A model generated the notes under the pieces. It was not told the origin of the DNA. It made no database searches and was given only the letters and a program-made list of their open reading frames with translations. The position numbers and the translations under genes are program-made. DNA of 64,000 nt from Sphingobacterium litopenaei. GTDB lineage: Bacteria > Bacteroidota > Bacteroidia > Sphingobacteriales > Sphingobacteriaceae. This document shows, in pieces, positions 17,377-27,697 of the stretch. Location of the stretch: positions 1 through 64,000 of the forward strand of contig NZ_JACOIJ010000011.1 in the NCBI RefSeq assembly GCF_014692495.1. The letters run 5' to 3'. Positions within the stretch are counted from its first letter, which is position 1. The number at the start of each line of letters is the position of its first letter.

Positions 17377-20349
17377 ATGGATTATTCGCATAAATCAATT
17401 GAGCAAAAGTGGCAAAAATTCTGGGCTGAAAACGGTACATTCAAAACCGCGGAGTCTACAGAAAAGCCTAAATATTATGTTTTGGATATGTTCCCTTATC
17501 CATCTGGAGCAGGGTTGCACGTAGGGCACCCACTGGGTTACATCGCTTCAGATATTTTTTCACGTTACAAAAGATTAAAAGGTTTCAACGTATTGCACCC
17601 AATGGGCTATGACTCATTCGGACTTCCAGCTGAACAATACGCTATCCAAACTGGACAGCACCCAGCGATCACGACGGAAACAAACATTAATCGTTATCGT
17701 GAGCAATTAGATAATATTGGTTTTTCGTACGATTGGTCTCGTGAAGTGCGTACTTCAGATCCTTCTTACTACAAGTGGACGCAATGGATTTTTATGCAAT
17801 TGTTCAATGCTTGGTACAACAAAGAAACGGATAAAGCAGAGTCAATTGAAACTTTAATTACGAAGTTTGAAACTGCTGGTTCACAAAATATTAATGCGGA
17901 ATCAGATGAAGATGTGTTGACTTTCACAGCTGAGGAGTGGAAAGCATTTTCGGAAGAAGAACAACAAAGAGAATTATTAAAATATAGATTAGCTTATCTA
18001 CGCGAATCTACTGTAAACTGGTGCGCTGCATTGGGTACAGTATTGGCAAATGATGAGGTCATCAATGGGGTATCTGAGCGTGGTGGTTATCCAGTAGAGC
18101 AAAAGAAAATGATGCAATGGTCTATGCGAATCACCGCATATGCTGACCGTTTGTTGCGTGGTTTGGATACTATCGATTGGCCCGAGCCTTTGATTGAGAT
18201 GCAACGCAACTGGATTGGTAAATCTGTAGGTGCATCTGTTAAGTTTCCAGTTCCTCAATTGGATACGAATATTGAAGTTTTCACGACTCGTGTTGATACT
18301 ATTTTTGGTGTTTCATTTATTGTATTAGCGCCCGAACATGAGTTAGTTTCTGCTTTAACTACTGATGCTCAAAAAGCTGAAATAGAGTTTTATATCGATA
18401 AAACTTCGAAGAAATCGGAATTGGATCGTATGGCTGATACGAAGACAGTTTCAGGTGCTTTCACAGGCTCTTATGCGAAACATCCAATCACAGGTGAAGA
18501 CGTACAAATTTGGATAGCGGATTACGTGTTAGCTGGATACGGAACAGGTGCTGTCATGGCAGTTCCTTCAGGGGACCAACGTGATTATGTATTCGCAAAA
18601 CATTTCAATTTACCTATTATTCCGATTTCGGATTCTCAAAATATTGAAGAAGAAGCTGATCCAAATAAGGATGGTAAATACATCAATTCCGGCTTCATAA
18701 ATGGTATGACATACCAAGAAGCTGTTCCAGCTTTAATTTCGAAGTTGGAAGGGTTGAAATTAGGTAAAGCCAAAATCAACTTCCGTATGCGCGATGCGAT
18801 CTTCGGTCGTCAACGCTATTGGGGAGAACCAGTTCCAGTTTATTTCAAAAATGACTTGCCTTATTTGATTAAAGAAGAGGAATTGCCGTTGTTGCTTCCT
18901 GAAGTGGATAAATATTTACCAACTGAAACAGGTGAGCCACCTCTAGGTCGTGCTGAAAACTGGAAATACCAAGATCAGTACGAGTATGAATTGAGTACGA
19001 TGCCTGGATGGGCAGGTTCGTCATGGTATTGGTTCCGCTATATGGACCCTAAAAATGCAGAGAGCTTTGCTTCTAAAGAAGCTACTTCATATTGGAAAGC
19101 TGTGGATTTATACATTGGTGGTTCTGAGCATGCTACAGGTCACTTGTTGTACTCAAGATTTTGGAATAAATTCCTGAAAGATTTAGGTTTCCACAATGAA
19201 GAAGAGCCTTTCAAAAAATTGATCAACCAAGGTATGATCCAAGGTCGTTCAAACTTTGTGTATAGATTGTCAAATTTTGGAACTATCAATTCAGATGTAA
19301 AGTTTAATAATATAATTGTTTCATATAATTATTATAAAGCTTTCATTGATTACTTTAACTCTTCTAAACTTGATGAAATTTATTTAGGTCAAGATGGGTT
19401 TTATGAGGATATAAATCAGGAAATTTTAATTTTTTCTTTAGATAAATTTGGGAAAGATTTAGCCAATATTGTCTTTGCAAAAGATTCATCATTAGAAAGA
19501 TTAACTCTAAGGTATAACTCATTTACTCCTTTGCACGTAGACGTAAATATCGTGAGCAACGATATTTTGGATACAGAGAAATTCAAATCATTCCGCCCTG
19601 ATTTTGCGGATGCAGAATTTGTGTTGGAAGATGGTAAATACATCTGTGGTACTGAGGTAGAGAAGATGTCAAAATCGAAATTCAACGTCGTAAATCCGGA
19701 TGATATTATTGCGAATTTCGGTGCGGATACGCTACGTTTGTACGAAATGTTCTTAGGTCCATTGGAGCAGTCAAAGCCTTGGAACACAAATGGTATCGAG
19801 GGTGTATATAAATTCTTACGTAAGGTATGGCGTTTGTTCCATGATGCAGAAGGAAACTTCAATGTATCGGACGAAGAGCCTACCAAAGCAGAATACAAAG
19901 CCTTACACAAAATCATTAAAAAAGTAGAAGATGATATTGAGCGTTTCTCGTTCAATACTTCGGTTTCTGCCTTTATGATTTGTGTGAATGAATTGACGGA
20001 TTTGAAATGTAACAAGCGCAAAATCCTTCAAGATTTAATTATCGTGTTGGAACCTTATGCTCCTCATATCACAGAAGAGCTTTGGGCATTATTAGGTAAT
20101 GAGGCAGGAACTATTTCTTATGCTGTATATCCTAAGTTCAATCCTGAATATTTGGTAGAATCAGAATTTGCATATCCAGTATCTGTGAATGGTAAGATGA
20201 AAATGAATCTTCCGTTGGCATTAGATTTAGATGCGAAAGCAGTAGAAGAAATCGTCTTAGGCAATGCCGATGTACAACGTTATTTGGATGGTAAAGCCGT
20301 TAAGAAGCTAATCTTTGTAAAGGGTAAGATTATCAATATTGTAGTTTAA
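17377..20349 (+). CDS. leuS: Leucyl-tRNA synthetase with an unusual AT-rich extra segment
   Basis: Charges tRNA-Leu in the cytoplasm. Class I signatures are present: the HIGH-type motif HVGHPLGY (about 47-54) and the KMSKS motif in [13 protein letters not shown]. The CP1 editing domain lies between, and a C-terminal anticodon-binding domain ends the protein. At 990 residues it is longer than the roughly 930 I expect for this phylum. The excess maps to residues about 632-717 (bases 19270-19527), between GRSNFVY and PLHVDVNIV. In relatives as I recall them, only about 20 residues lie there. The extra segment is clearly more AT-rich and uses different codons from its surroundings, yet the frame is intact. 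Confidence 0.95.
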   Translation: MDYSHKSIEQKWQKFWAENGTFKTAESTEKPKYYVLDMFPYPSGAGLHVGHPLGYIASDIFSRYKRLKGFNVLHPMGYDSFGLPAEQYAIQTGQHPAITTETNINRYREQLDNIGFSYDWSREVRTSDPSYYKWTQWIFMQLFNAWYNKETDKAESIETLITKFETAGSQNINAESDEDVLTFTAEEWKAFSEEEQQRELLKYRLAYLRESTVNWCAALGTVLANDEVINGVSERGGYPVEQKKMMQWSMRITAYADRLLRGLDTIDWPEPLIEMQRNWIGKSVGASVKFPVPQLDTNIEVFTTRVDTIFGVSFIVLAPEHELVSALTTDAQKAEIEFYIDKTSKKSELDRMADTKTVSGAFTGSYAKHPITGEDVQIWIADYVLAGYGTGAVMAVPSGDQRDYVFAKHFNLPIIPISDSQNIEEEADPNKDGKYINSGFINGMTYQEAVPALISKLEGLKLGKAKINFRMRDAIFGRQRYWGEPVPVYFKNDLPYLIKEEELPLLLPEVDKYLPTETGEPPLGRAENWKYQDQYEYELSTMPGWAGSSWYWFRYMDPKNAESFASKEATSYWKAVDLYIGGSEHATGHLLYSRFWNKFLKDLGFHNEEEPFKKLINQGMIQGRSNFVYRLSNFGTINSDVKFNNIIVSYNYYKAFIDYFNSSKLDEIYLGQDGFYEDINQEILIFSLDKFGKDLANIVFAKDSSLERLTLRYNSFTPLHVDVNIVSNDILDTEKFKSFRPDFADAEFVLEDGKYICGTEVEKMSKSKFNVVNPDDIIANFGADTLRLYEMFLGPLEQSKPWNTNGIEGVYKFLRKVWRLFHDAEGNFNVSDEEPTKAEYKALHKIIKKVEDDIERFSFNTSVSAFMICVNELTDLKCNKRKILQDLIIVLEPYAPHITEELWALLGNEAGTISYAVYPKFNPEYLVESEFAYPVSVNGKMKMNLPLALDLDAKAVEEIVLGNADVQRYLDGKAVKKLIFVKGKIINIVV

Positions 20350-20369
20350 GTAAAATTACAGCATAAATG

Positions 20370-20403
20370 AAAGCCTCGAAATATCATTTCGAGGCTTTTT
20401 TTT
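20370..20403. terminator. Terminator after leuS
   Basis: AAAGCCTCGAAAT-ATC-ATTTCGAGGCTTT, a perfect 13-bp stem, followed by a T-run. It also touches the stop codon of the convergent gene and may terminate it. Confidence 0.95.
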
Positions 20404-21097
20404 AGTTGTTATCCCTGACGTTAACGATATTGAAAAATCTTTCTATCTTAAATTTTATTCTTTTTCTGAGACTAAATTGAGCTTTAACAACAACTTCACC
20501 AATTGTATCATCACTTTCTTCAAGTGTTATTTTAGTAATATTGTTAAAGTTTTGTGAATTTATATTTATTATTTTTGAATTATACCCAATATAATCAATC
20601 TTTAATTTATAATTTTTATCGTTCTCAATTGGGAAATGTACTATACCACTTGTATCTGATAAAAAATATTTTCCTGTATTCGGAATTTTAACAACAACAT
20701 TAGATAATGGAACGTTTGCTGAGTCAACAAACTTAAGTAGAACTGTATCTTGTATATATTTATATTTTTTATTCAGAGTATCTTCATTTTGAATACCGAT
20801 ATCTACATATGATTTTTCTACAGCTTTCGCTGTGTTAAAGTTTGTAAAGAGAATAAATGAAGCAGTTATAGATAACCAATTATTAAATGTGAAATAGTTA
20901 TTAGTTTTTTGTTGGGTAGACTTTAACCTACCACAAACCTTCTGATTAGATTTTTGAATATACGCTACAATATCCTTAGTTTCCCAACTCGTGAAATCAA
21001 CGACTTCTGTATTGCAGACTTTACACATTCTTCCAAGTTCGGAAGGAGACATGTCATTATATTTTTCTGTGCAGGGATTGGGGATGTTTACTTTCAT
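20402..21097 (-). CDS. Cys-motif / carboxypeptidase-regulatory-like membrane protein
   Basis: A 231-residue protein. Its N-terminus carries a Bacteroidota-specific cysteine-rich motif: the pattern NPCTEKYNDMSPSE, then CKVCNTEVVDFTSW, with C8, C25 and C28 as possible metal ligands. One membrane helix (about 72-90) separates this cytoplasmic part from a periplasmic CarboxypepD_reg-like beta domain (about 115-200; VVVKIPNTGKYFLSDTSG). A basic C-terminal tail follows. Family members occur in many copies in this phylum; function is unknown to me. It is AT-rich, stands alone and converges on leuS. Confidence 0.75.
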   Translation of the reverse strand: MKVNIPNPCTEKYNDMSPSELGRMCKVCNTEVVDFTSWETKDIVAYIQKSNQKVCGRLKSTQQKTNNYFTFNNWLSITASFILFTNFNTAKAVEKSYVDIGIQNEDTLNKKYKYIQDTVLLKFVDSANVPLSNVVVKIPNTGKYFLSDTSGIVHFPIENDKNYKLKIDYIGYNSKIININSQNFNNITKITLEESDDTIGEVVVKAQFSLRKRIKFKIERFFNIVNVRDNN

Positions 21098-21246
21098 GTT
21101 GTAGGCTTATATTTTAGCTAAATATACTCGAAATTTAGCTTTTTTTTGAATAATCAAGCCAACATGAGTATCTTGATGGTTTAATTGATTCGAAAGAATA
21201 AGTCCGAATCAATTTTTTACTAGTCATTATATATCAAGCAAAACCT

Positions 21247-22365
21247 ATGAAATCTAAGCTGAAGCTTTTTTTATTGTTATTATTTCTACCGAGCTTTCTA
21301 GTAGCTCAGAAACTTCCGAAGAAAAAAGAAGTCCTTCGTGTTCTCAATCTATCCAATAACTATTGGCAGGAAAAAAATCCAGCTGAAAAGTGGGCGTTTT
21401 GGGATATTGCGGCTTACCATACTGGAAATATGGAAGCTTATAAAATTACGAAGAATAAAAACTTTTTGGATTATTCAATTCGTTGGGCTGAACACAATGA
21501 ATGGAAAGGTGCAAAATCGAATAATAAATCTGAATGGAAATATAGTTATGGAGAAAAAGACGATTATGTGTTGTTTGGTGATTGGCAGATTTGTTTTCAG
21601 ACCTATATTGATTTATACAATCTAGCACCTGCGGATCACAAGATAGCACGTGCTAAAGAAGTCATGTCTTATCAGGTTAGTACAGCACAAAATGATTATT
21701 GGTGGTGGGCAGATGGCCTATATATGGTGATGCCCGTAATGACCAAATTGTATAAGTTGACAGGAGAAGAAATCTATTTGGATAAATTGAATACATACTT
21801 TGAGTATGCTAATAGCATCATGTTTGATGCGGAAGAAAATCTTTACTACCGAGATGCTAAGTACGTGTATCCTAAACATAAATCAGCAAATGGTATGAAG
21901 GACTTTTGGGCAAGAGGTGACGGTTGGGTTCTTGCAGGATTAGCGAAAGTTTTACAGGATTTACCTAAAGATTCTAAATATAGATCGACGTTCGAAGAAA
22001 AGTATGTTAAGATGGCTAAAGCAGTGAAAAATGCGCAACAGCCTGAAGGTTATTGGACGCGTAGTATGTTGGATAAAGATCATGCTCCAGGTCCCGAAAC
22101 AAGTGGTACGTCTTTTTTTACTTATGGAATTTTGTGGGGTATTAACAATGGTTATTTGAGCAAGAAAGAATATTTAACTGCTGTTCAAAAATCCTGGAAT
22201 TACTTAACGAAAGTAGCTCTACAACAAAACGGACATTTGGGTTATGTACAGCCAATTGGCGAACGGGCTATTCCAGGTCAAATCGTAGATCAGAATTCTA
22301 CAGCACCTTTTGGGGTAGGAGCATTCTTATTAGCTGCTTCTGAAATGTATCGTTTAGTCAAATAA
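21247..22365 (+). CDS. Unsaturated rhamnogalacturonyl hydrolase-like enzyme (GH88/GH105)
   Basis: A 372-residue secreted enzyme: signal peptide MKSKLKLFLLLLFLPSFLVAQ, then an (alpha/alpha)6 barrel. The GH105 hallmarks are visible: WWADGLYMVMP (catalytic Asp, about residue 157) and FWARGDGWVLAGL (about 220). Family members remove the 4,5-unsaturated uronic acid left by polysaccharide lyases, for instance on rhamnogalacturonan or ulvan fragments. The exact substrate is unknown. It is immediately followed by a DUF2264 gene, a frequent partner. No lyase or SusCD pair accompanies it here. Confidence 0.85.
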   Translation: MKSKLKLFLLLLFLPSFLVAQKLPKKKEVLRVLNLSNNYWQEKNPAEKWAFWDIAAYHTGNMEAYKITKNKNFLDYSIRWAEHNEWKGAKSNNKSEWKYSYGEKDDYVLFGDWQICFQTYIDLYNLAPADHKIARAKEVMSYQVSTAQNDYWWWADGLYMVMPVMTKLYKLTGEEIYLDKLNTYFEYANSIMFDAEENLYYRDAKYVYPKHKSANGMKDFWARGDGWVLAGLAKVLQDLPKDSKYRSTFEEKYVKMAKAVKNAQQPEGYWTRSMLDKDHAPGPETSGTSFFTYGILWGINNGYLSKKEYLTAVQKSWNYLTKVALQQNGHLGYVQPIGERAIPGQIVDQNSTAPFGVGAFLLAASEMYRLVK

Positions 22366-22374
22366 TTGAAAATC

Positions 22375-24294
22375 ATGTATACTAAGAACTTTAAATATAT
22401 TTTCTCATTTTTATTCTGGATCATTCTATTGCATGTAGAAGCGCAAACTGTCTTCGAAGTTAAGAATCCAGATAAACAACTAAGTCCATTGACAGGGATG
22501 AATAGGGAGCATTGGAAAGATGCAGCAAAATATTTGTTGAATGGCGCTTTTTCATATGTTCACAGCATAGATGATCCATTTATTTTTCCAAAACAACCAG
22601 GACGTAGCTATCCACGTGATGGAAAACATAATGCTACGGAATTGCTGGAAGGTTTATGTAGAACTTTATTTCTAGGTTCTCCTTTGTTAAAGGAGGAACC
22701 GAATTTGAAATTAAATAATATCGCTTTAGCAGAATACTATAGAAACCAAATTATAAAGCTTTCTGATCCAAAAAGTCAGACCTATATTGCACATCGCGCA
22801 AAAAATGGAGGTCCTAGTCAGATTTTGGTGGAATTTGGTGCATTGTCTATTTCGTTGAAAGCTGCGCAAGAAGTACTATGGGATCCATTGTCAAAAGATC
22901 AGAAAGATCAATTGGCAGCGCTAATGTTAAGTTATGGCGATGGACCGACTATTGATATGAATTGGCGGTTCTTTAATATTTTTATTTTAAGTTTTTTCAA
23001 AGATCAGGGGTATAAGGTTAATGATGCCAAGTTGGAAGAGCTTTTGCAAAAGGTACTTAAAGATTATAAAGGTCAAGGTTGGTACACGGATAGTCCTTTT
23101 TATGATTACTACAGTATGTGGGCTTTTCAGATGTTTGGAGGTCTTTGGTCAGATATGTTTGGTCAGAAATACTATCCACAATATGCGAGTCAATTTATGC
23201 ACAATTTGCGTGATTTAGCAGATACTTACCCGTATATGTTTGATCAGAAGGGACACATGATTATGTTTGGTCGTAGTATAGCTTATCGAATGGGTGCAAC
23301 TAGTCCTTTACCATTGTTGGCACATTTGAAAAATAAGGAAGGGATTAACTTTGGATGGATGAGACGAATTGCTTCAGGCACAGTTTTGCAATTTCTTGAG
23401 CATCCAGAATTTTTAAAAGATGGACTGCCAACGTTGGGTTTCTATGGACCTTTTGAACCAGCGGTACAAGAATATAGCTGTAGAGCAAGTGTATTTTGGT
23501 TAGGTAAGGTGTTTATTACTTCTTTATTATTGCCAAAAGATAATATTTTCTGGACCGCGAAAGAAAATAATGGCGCCTGGGAAAAGGAAATTCCAAAGGC
23601 AAAGCTAGTTCAAAAATATTCCGAAGGATCTAATGTGTTAATTACAGATTATGGTAATATTGGTGCTTCTGAAATACGTGCTTGGGCAGGAACTTGGAAG
23701 ATGGGTTATTATGAAGGAACAGAAAATTATACCAAACTTTCTTATAGCAGTATATTCCCTTGGCAAGCTGATTCCAAGGATGGTACTGTCTCGATGAATT
23801 ATGCGATTTCAAAAGCAGATAATACGTATGAGACCTTCCGTTATTATGTATTTCAGAATTATGCGGATAACGTATATAAAAGAAGGGCAATCTGGGCTAC
23901 AGATACTACAGTACAAATAAAATTGGCAGACGTAATGCAATCAAATGGTATTGTGCGAAGAGATACCTTATTAAATGCTAAAGGTAAGAAAGTGAATTTT
24001 GGACATTATGCTTTACCTGAATTCGCAGGGAAGACAGTAATTCAAAAAGAACAAAAAATTGGTGGACTTCAGGCAACAATTATTGACAATGGAAAATATC
24101 AATTGGCTTTAATTCCCAAAAAAGGCTGGGATAGCGTAAATGTTGTGAAATCTACAGGTTTGCATCCAGAATCGAATGTAAGTTATGTGATTCAAGCTTC
24201 AGCGGATATTAAAGAATATAAACATGTCTTCGAAACGATTTTACTCTTCAAAAATTCTGGGGAGAAATGGTCTAAAGCAGATTTGCAAAAATAA
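22375..24294 (+). CDS. DUF2264 family secreted protein
   Basis: A protein of about 639 residues. I choose the ATG at 22375 over the TTG at 22366; it lies 9 bases after the GH105 stop and opens a signal peptide (FKYIFSFLFWIILLHVEAQ). The conserved DUF2264 N-terminal region is clear: MNREHWKDAAKYLLNGAFSY, then FPKQPGRSYPRDGKHNATEL. This part is an alpha-barrel domain and the C-terminal third is beta-rich. DUF2264 proteins occur in pectin/ulvan-type utilisation loci and are suspected glycosidases, but I know of no settled activity. The two genes form an operon. Confidence 0.85.
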   Translation: MYTKNFKYIFSFLFWIILLHVEAQTVFEVKNPDKQLSPLTGMNREHWKDAAKYLLNGAFSYVHSIDDPFIFPKQPGRSYPRDGKHNATELLEGLCRTLFLGSPLLKEEPNLKLNNIALAEYYRNQIIKLSDPKSQTYIAHRAKNGGPSQILVEFGALSISLKAAQEVLWDPLSKDQKDQLAALMLSYGDGPTIDMNWRFFNIFILSFFKDQGYKVNDAKLEELLQKVLKDYKGQGWYTDSPFYDYYSMWAFQMFGGLWSDMFGQKYYPQYASQFMHNLRDLADTYPYMFDQKGHMIMFGRSIAYRMGATSPLPLLAHLKNKEGINFGWMRRIASGTVLQFLEHPEFLKDGLPTLGFYGPFEPAVQEYSCRASVFWLGKVFITSLLLPKDNIFWTAKENNGAWEKEIPKAKLVQKYSEGSNVLITDYGNIGASEIRAWAGTWKMGYYEGTENYTKLSYSSIFPWQADSKDGTVSMNYAISKADNTYETFRYYVFQNYADNVYKRRAIWATDTTVQIKLADVMQSNGIVRRDTLLNAKGKKVNFGHYALPEFAGKTVIQKEQKIGGLQATIIDNGKYQLALIPKKGWDSVNVVKSTGLHPESNVSYVIQASADIKEYKHVFETILLFKNSGEKWSKADLQK

Positions 24295-24296
24295 CT

Positions 24297-24327
24297 AAAA
24301 TGCCTTCAATAATATGAAGGCATTTTT
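24297..24327. terminator. Terminator between DUF2264 and TolC-like genes
   Basis: AAATGCCTTCA-ATAATA-TGAAGGCATTT plus T-run sits 3 bases after the DUF2264 stop. It is symmetrical enough to serve the convergent exporter operon too. Confidence 0.9.
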
Positions 24328-24339
24328 ATTTGGAAGTTA

Positions 24340-25608
24340 TTAATCAATCAATAATTTTAATAAATCGTATTGCGCCTGCCAAACATCTTGTTTGGCTTTT
24401 TTGTAGCTCATCAGCACTTGGCTGTAATCTGTTAAAAGAATTCTTCCAGCTTTATAAGCTTCTTGTTGCTCTTGTTTATTCTGCAAAGCTAAAGTTTCTA
24501 TTTTTTTATACGCTTCCAGTTTCTTCTCCGCAGCGGAGATTTTAAGTTTATTTTGCGTATTGTCAATTTCTTCATTGCGCGTAATTTCCTGGATTTGTTT
24601 GTCGATTAATTCGGCATTCAAAGAAATTTTGCGAATCGTTGGCTGTGAGGTGAAATATCCTGAAAGGGGAATGCGTAATGCCAGATTGACAAAGCTATTT
24701 CCAAACCATTCTTCTTTTCGTGCAAGTTTAAGTTCGTTGCTGAAATATTGTTCTCCTAAATAACCATTGAATGTTAAAGTAGGGAGCAATTGTTTCCTAA
24801 CAGAAGCTAATTGCAGTTCCGAAATGCTTTTATCCACCTCAAGGGATTTGATGTCGTAATTTGTATTATCAAAACCTTGAATATTCCTTAGAATTTCCTC
24901 AAAATTAGAAGACAATTGCTGTATCGAATCTAGATTAGTGTATTTTCTTAATTCTTGGTCAGCTTCTTTCAACACAGACCAAGCTTCATAAACCTGAATA
25001 TTATGTCTTTCTAATTCTTGTTGGGCTGCTATATAGCTCGATGAAAGTTCTCTACCTGCCTCGTATCTGGCTTTGCTGATTGACACAAGTTCTTCGTAAA
25101 ATTGGGTGTCTTCTTGCGTAGAATTGTACTGTTCTGTAGCAAAAACAATAGAGGCGTAAGCTAGCGTAGCGTCTTTTTTCCAGTTTTGTAAAGTAAGTTG
25201 TAGATCGAGTTCTGATTTCTGAATTTCTAATTCTTTCTGACGCTCTTCAACTTTTCTGGTTGGATTAAAAATATTCCATTCGACTTGCACGCCTGCTTTT
25301 GATGACCATTTGGTTGCAAATTTTAAAGGAATAATTGCGCCTTCCTGCGCATTTGGATCAAACGCAATAGCCGGAACTGGGGTTGTCGGAATTATTAAAT
25401 TTCGTTGTAGGTTTGCATCTATATAAAAAACTGGGATACGATTGGTTTTTATTTCCAAAAGTTCTTGTTGCGCTATTCTAGATTGCAGTTGATTTTGTTG
25501 GTATTTAAGGTTTTGATTCGCATTTTGCCATAGTTGTTCAATACTCAAAGTTTGACCTTGAACAGAGAAAGGAAATGCAAGTAATATATATGGAATTATT
25601 TTTTTCAT
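24340..25608 (-). CDS. TolC-family outer membrane efflux protein
   Basis: A 422-residue protein with signal peptide (MKKIIPYILLAFPFSVQGQ). It has two repeats of long amphipathic helices rich in Gln/Glu/Lys, the TolC/OEP pattern. It would form the outer membrane exit duct of a tripartite exporter. It is the last of four genes (ATPase, adaptor, permease, this one) read from 28379 leftward with gaps of 1-3 bases or overlap, so it is a dedicated duct for this pump. Confidence 0.85.
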   Translation of the reverse strand: MKKIIPYILLAFPFSVQGQTLSIEQLWQNANQNLKYQQNQLQSRIAQQELLEIKTNRIPVFYIDANLQRNLIIPTTPVPAIAFDPNAQEGAIIPLKFATKWSSKAGVQVEWNIFNPTRKVEERQKELEIQKSELDLQLTLQNWKKDATLAYASIVFATEQYNSTQEDTQFYEELVSISKARYEAGRELSSSYIAAQQELERHNIQVYEAWSVLKEADQELRKYTNLDSIQQLSSNFEEILRNIQGFDNTNYDIKSLEVDKSISELQLASVRKQLLPTLTFNGYLGEQYFSNELKLARKEEWFGNSFVNLALRIPLSGYFTSQPTIRKISLNAELIDKQIQEITRNEEIDNTQNKLKISAAEKKLEAYKKIETLALQNKQEQQEAYKAGRILLTDYSQVLMSYKKAKQDVWQAQYDLLKLLID

Positions 25609-25611
25609 AGT

Positions 25612-26745
25612 TTAAAAAACTGATGCTGGTTCAAGTTTAGCTATTTTACGAACGGCAAATAAGGATCCTCCAACAGATATAAGAAGCGTAATAAATAGCA
25701 GAAACAATGAAAATCCTAAAGTAATATCTATTGCTAATCCAGAATTAGCCACACCAAATTTGAATCCGTATAATAATAACATTGCTATAGCATAGCCTAT
25801 AATGGCATATAAAAAGGCTTGTGCAATGATTAGTTTGTTGACATAGCCTTTGGTAGCGCCAATAGCTTTTAAGGTGCCATAATCTTTAATTCTGTCCAAT
25901 GCAGAAGAATAAAGTGTTAATCCTATAATAAAGAAACCACTTATCATCGCAAATACCACCAAAGTACCAAAGCTCATACCCATATTGGAACTTATCAAAA
26001 TCTCTTTAACAGTTGAATTTTTTAGTTTCTGCGCATCCCAAGCACGCAATTGCGGGAACAGTTGTTGTATATCTTGCTGAACCTGAGCTTTTGAAACCGT
26101 ATCATTTAAATTAGCTATGATAATACTTACTTTAGAAGGAGAGGCATTCCCCAAAACATAGGCATTTTCCATTGAAGTATACATCAAACTAGCCCCGAAC
26201 GCCTGCGCATTTTTAGTAATTACGGCTATTTTGGCACTTTTTCCATTGATTTCAATAGGTTTGTTTAAGAAAATGTCTGTTTTCCATGTTTTGGCATTGT
26301 ACATTTCTGCTGATACCGAAAAGGGTTGTACTAAGTCTGCAATATGACCTTCTTCAATCTTTTCCTGAACTGGTCCCATTATAAATTGAGGTGAATTCGT
26401 GCCCACTAAAGTAACACCTGCCGTTTTACCATCTAAGAACGAAGCCTGGCCTGCAGTAAGTACCACAGGATGTGTAGATTCTATACCCGGAAGACTCCCA
26501 ATTTGCTGTACCAAACGCTGATCAATAGCGTTGACAGCATTGATATTTGTACTTTGCGCTTCGATGATCCAAAGTTGATTATCTGTAACTGGGGCATTGC
26601 CCACAAGATTTCCCATTAAACCCATCAAAAAGAAAAGTAAGCTTAGTTGCTGACCAATCAAAAAGATACTGATTACAATAGCAGTGACAATACCAATACT
26701 TTTGGCGCGATCGTATTTGATAAATTTAAAAGCTAACCCAAGCAT
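25612..26745 (-). CDS. ABC transporter permease, FtsX/MacB-like (DevC type)
   Basis: A 377-residue permease with one N-terminal membrane helix (about 20-42). A large extracytoplasmic domain (about 45-250) and three C-terminal helices, the last near 340-365, follow. This is the MacB_PCD plus FtsX topology. The segment DRIKDYGTLKAIGATKGY is the conserved cytoplasmic coupling loop. It partners the ATPase at 27678-28379 and the adaptor at 26747-27697. DevC-like permeases export glycolipids, peptides or drugs; the substrate here is unknown. Confidence 0.87.
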   Translation of the reverse strand: MLGLAFKFIKYDRAKSIGIVTAIVISIFLIGQQLSLLFFLMGLMGNLVGNAPVTDNQLWIIEAQSTNINAVNAIDQRLVQQIGSLPGIESTHPVVLTAGQASFLDGKTAGVTLVGTNSPQFIMGPVQEKIEEGHIADLVQPFSVSAEMYNAKTWKTDIFLNKPIEINGKSAKIAVITKNAQAFGASLMYTSMENAYVLGNASPSKVSIIIANLNDTVSKAQVQQDIQQLFPQLRAWDAQKLKNSTVKEILISSNMGMSFGTLVVFAMISGFFIIGLTLYSSALDRIKDYGTLKAIGATKGYVNKLIIAQAFLYAIIGYAIAMLLLYGFKFGVANSGLAIDITLGFSLFLLFITLLISVGGSLFAVRKIAKLEPASVF

Positions 26746-26746
26746 A

Positions 26747-27697
26747 TTATCTTATTCTAATACTGCAATCTACTTTTGCATTGATGGTTAAATTCTTACC
26801 TTGGTCAAGACGGATCTTTATTTTTCGAACCCTTCTATCTTCGCCTTCGTTTGCACTTTCGTACAAAATGGATTTATTGGATAGAATAGGATTTGCATAG
26901 AATATCGTTCCTTGACCTAACGTATCTTTTCTACCCACAGGAGATATAATTACTTTCTGTCCTAACTGAATGTCATTTGCAAAAAGTTCATCCACTTCAG
27001 CTTCAATAATGGGATTTTCGATATTGATAATTTTTCCCAATTCCTGCGAAGAACCTATACTTTGACCTAATTTAGCCGTAAGATCAGTTATAATTCCTGT
27101 ACTTGCCGCTTTGACTGTGAAGTCTGAAATTATATTTTGTGCTTTATTGATTTGAATTTGTTGTTCTGATTCAGTCAATTTCTGTGCACTAAGTTGCTTG
27201 CGTAAACCACGTAAGTTTGCTTCTTGCTGTTGCCAATTGGAGTAATCGGTTTCTAATTTTTCTTTAGTTTCGGCATTTTTGGCAACCAAGAGTTTTGAAG
27301 TTTCGTATTTTTCTTTTAGCTCTCGGGCATAAATTTCTGCTTTGGCAATATCCTCCGCTATGGTTTTGTTTTGTGCTCGAAGACTATTCAGTTGTGCTGT
27401 TGCTTGTTTTACATCCAATGAAGAATTCCCATATTCCAATTCGAATAGTATTTGATCTTTTTGAACAGAATCTCCTTCTTGTACAAATAGTTTAGCTATT
27501 CTACCTGCTGTAGCACTAGAGATAATAGCATAATCTTCCGCCGGCACTACTTTACCAATCGCTTTGACTTCATTGACCTCTTGCAGTATCTGTTCATTTG
27601 TTTTGCTATTTTCATTTTCCTTTTTGTCGGACGAACAAGCATACGCCAATGAACCCAGTATTAAAATTAAACACAGGTTATTTATAATCTTCTTCAT
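26747..27697 (-). CDS. HlyD/DevB-type periplasmic adaptor lipoprotein
   Basis: I choose the ATG at 27697 (MKKIINNLCLILILGSLAYACSS, about 316 residues) because it opens a lipoprotein signal with a cysteine after AYA. The longer frame upstream only overlaps the ATPase gene. The body has the adaptor pattern: a lipoyl half-motif (GRIAKLFVQEGDSVQKDQILFELE), a helical hairpin (about 95-190), the returning lipoyl half and a beta-barrel. It bridges permease and TolC-like duct. The start overlaps the ATPase gene's end by 20 bases. Confidence 0.87.
   Translation of the reverse strand: MKKIINNLCLILILGSLAYACSSDKKENENSKTNEQILQEVNEVKAIGKVVPAEDYAIISSATAGRIAKLFVQEGDSVQKDQILFELEYGNSSLDVKQATAQLNSLRAQNKTIAEDIAKAEIYARELKEKYETSKLLVAKNAETKEKLETDYSNWQQQEANLRGLRKQLSAQKLTESEQQIQINKAQNIISDFTVKAASTGIITDLTAKLGQSIGSSQELGKIINIENPIIEAEVDELFANDIQLGQKVIISPVGRKDTLGQGTIFYANPILSNKSILYESANEGEDRRVRKIKIRLDQGKNLTINAKVDCSIRIR

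Noticed and set aside
19416..20021. 201-codon ORF antisense to leuS
   Set aside because: Shadow of the coding frame; no signal, domain or start context.
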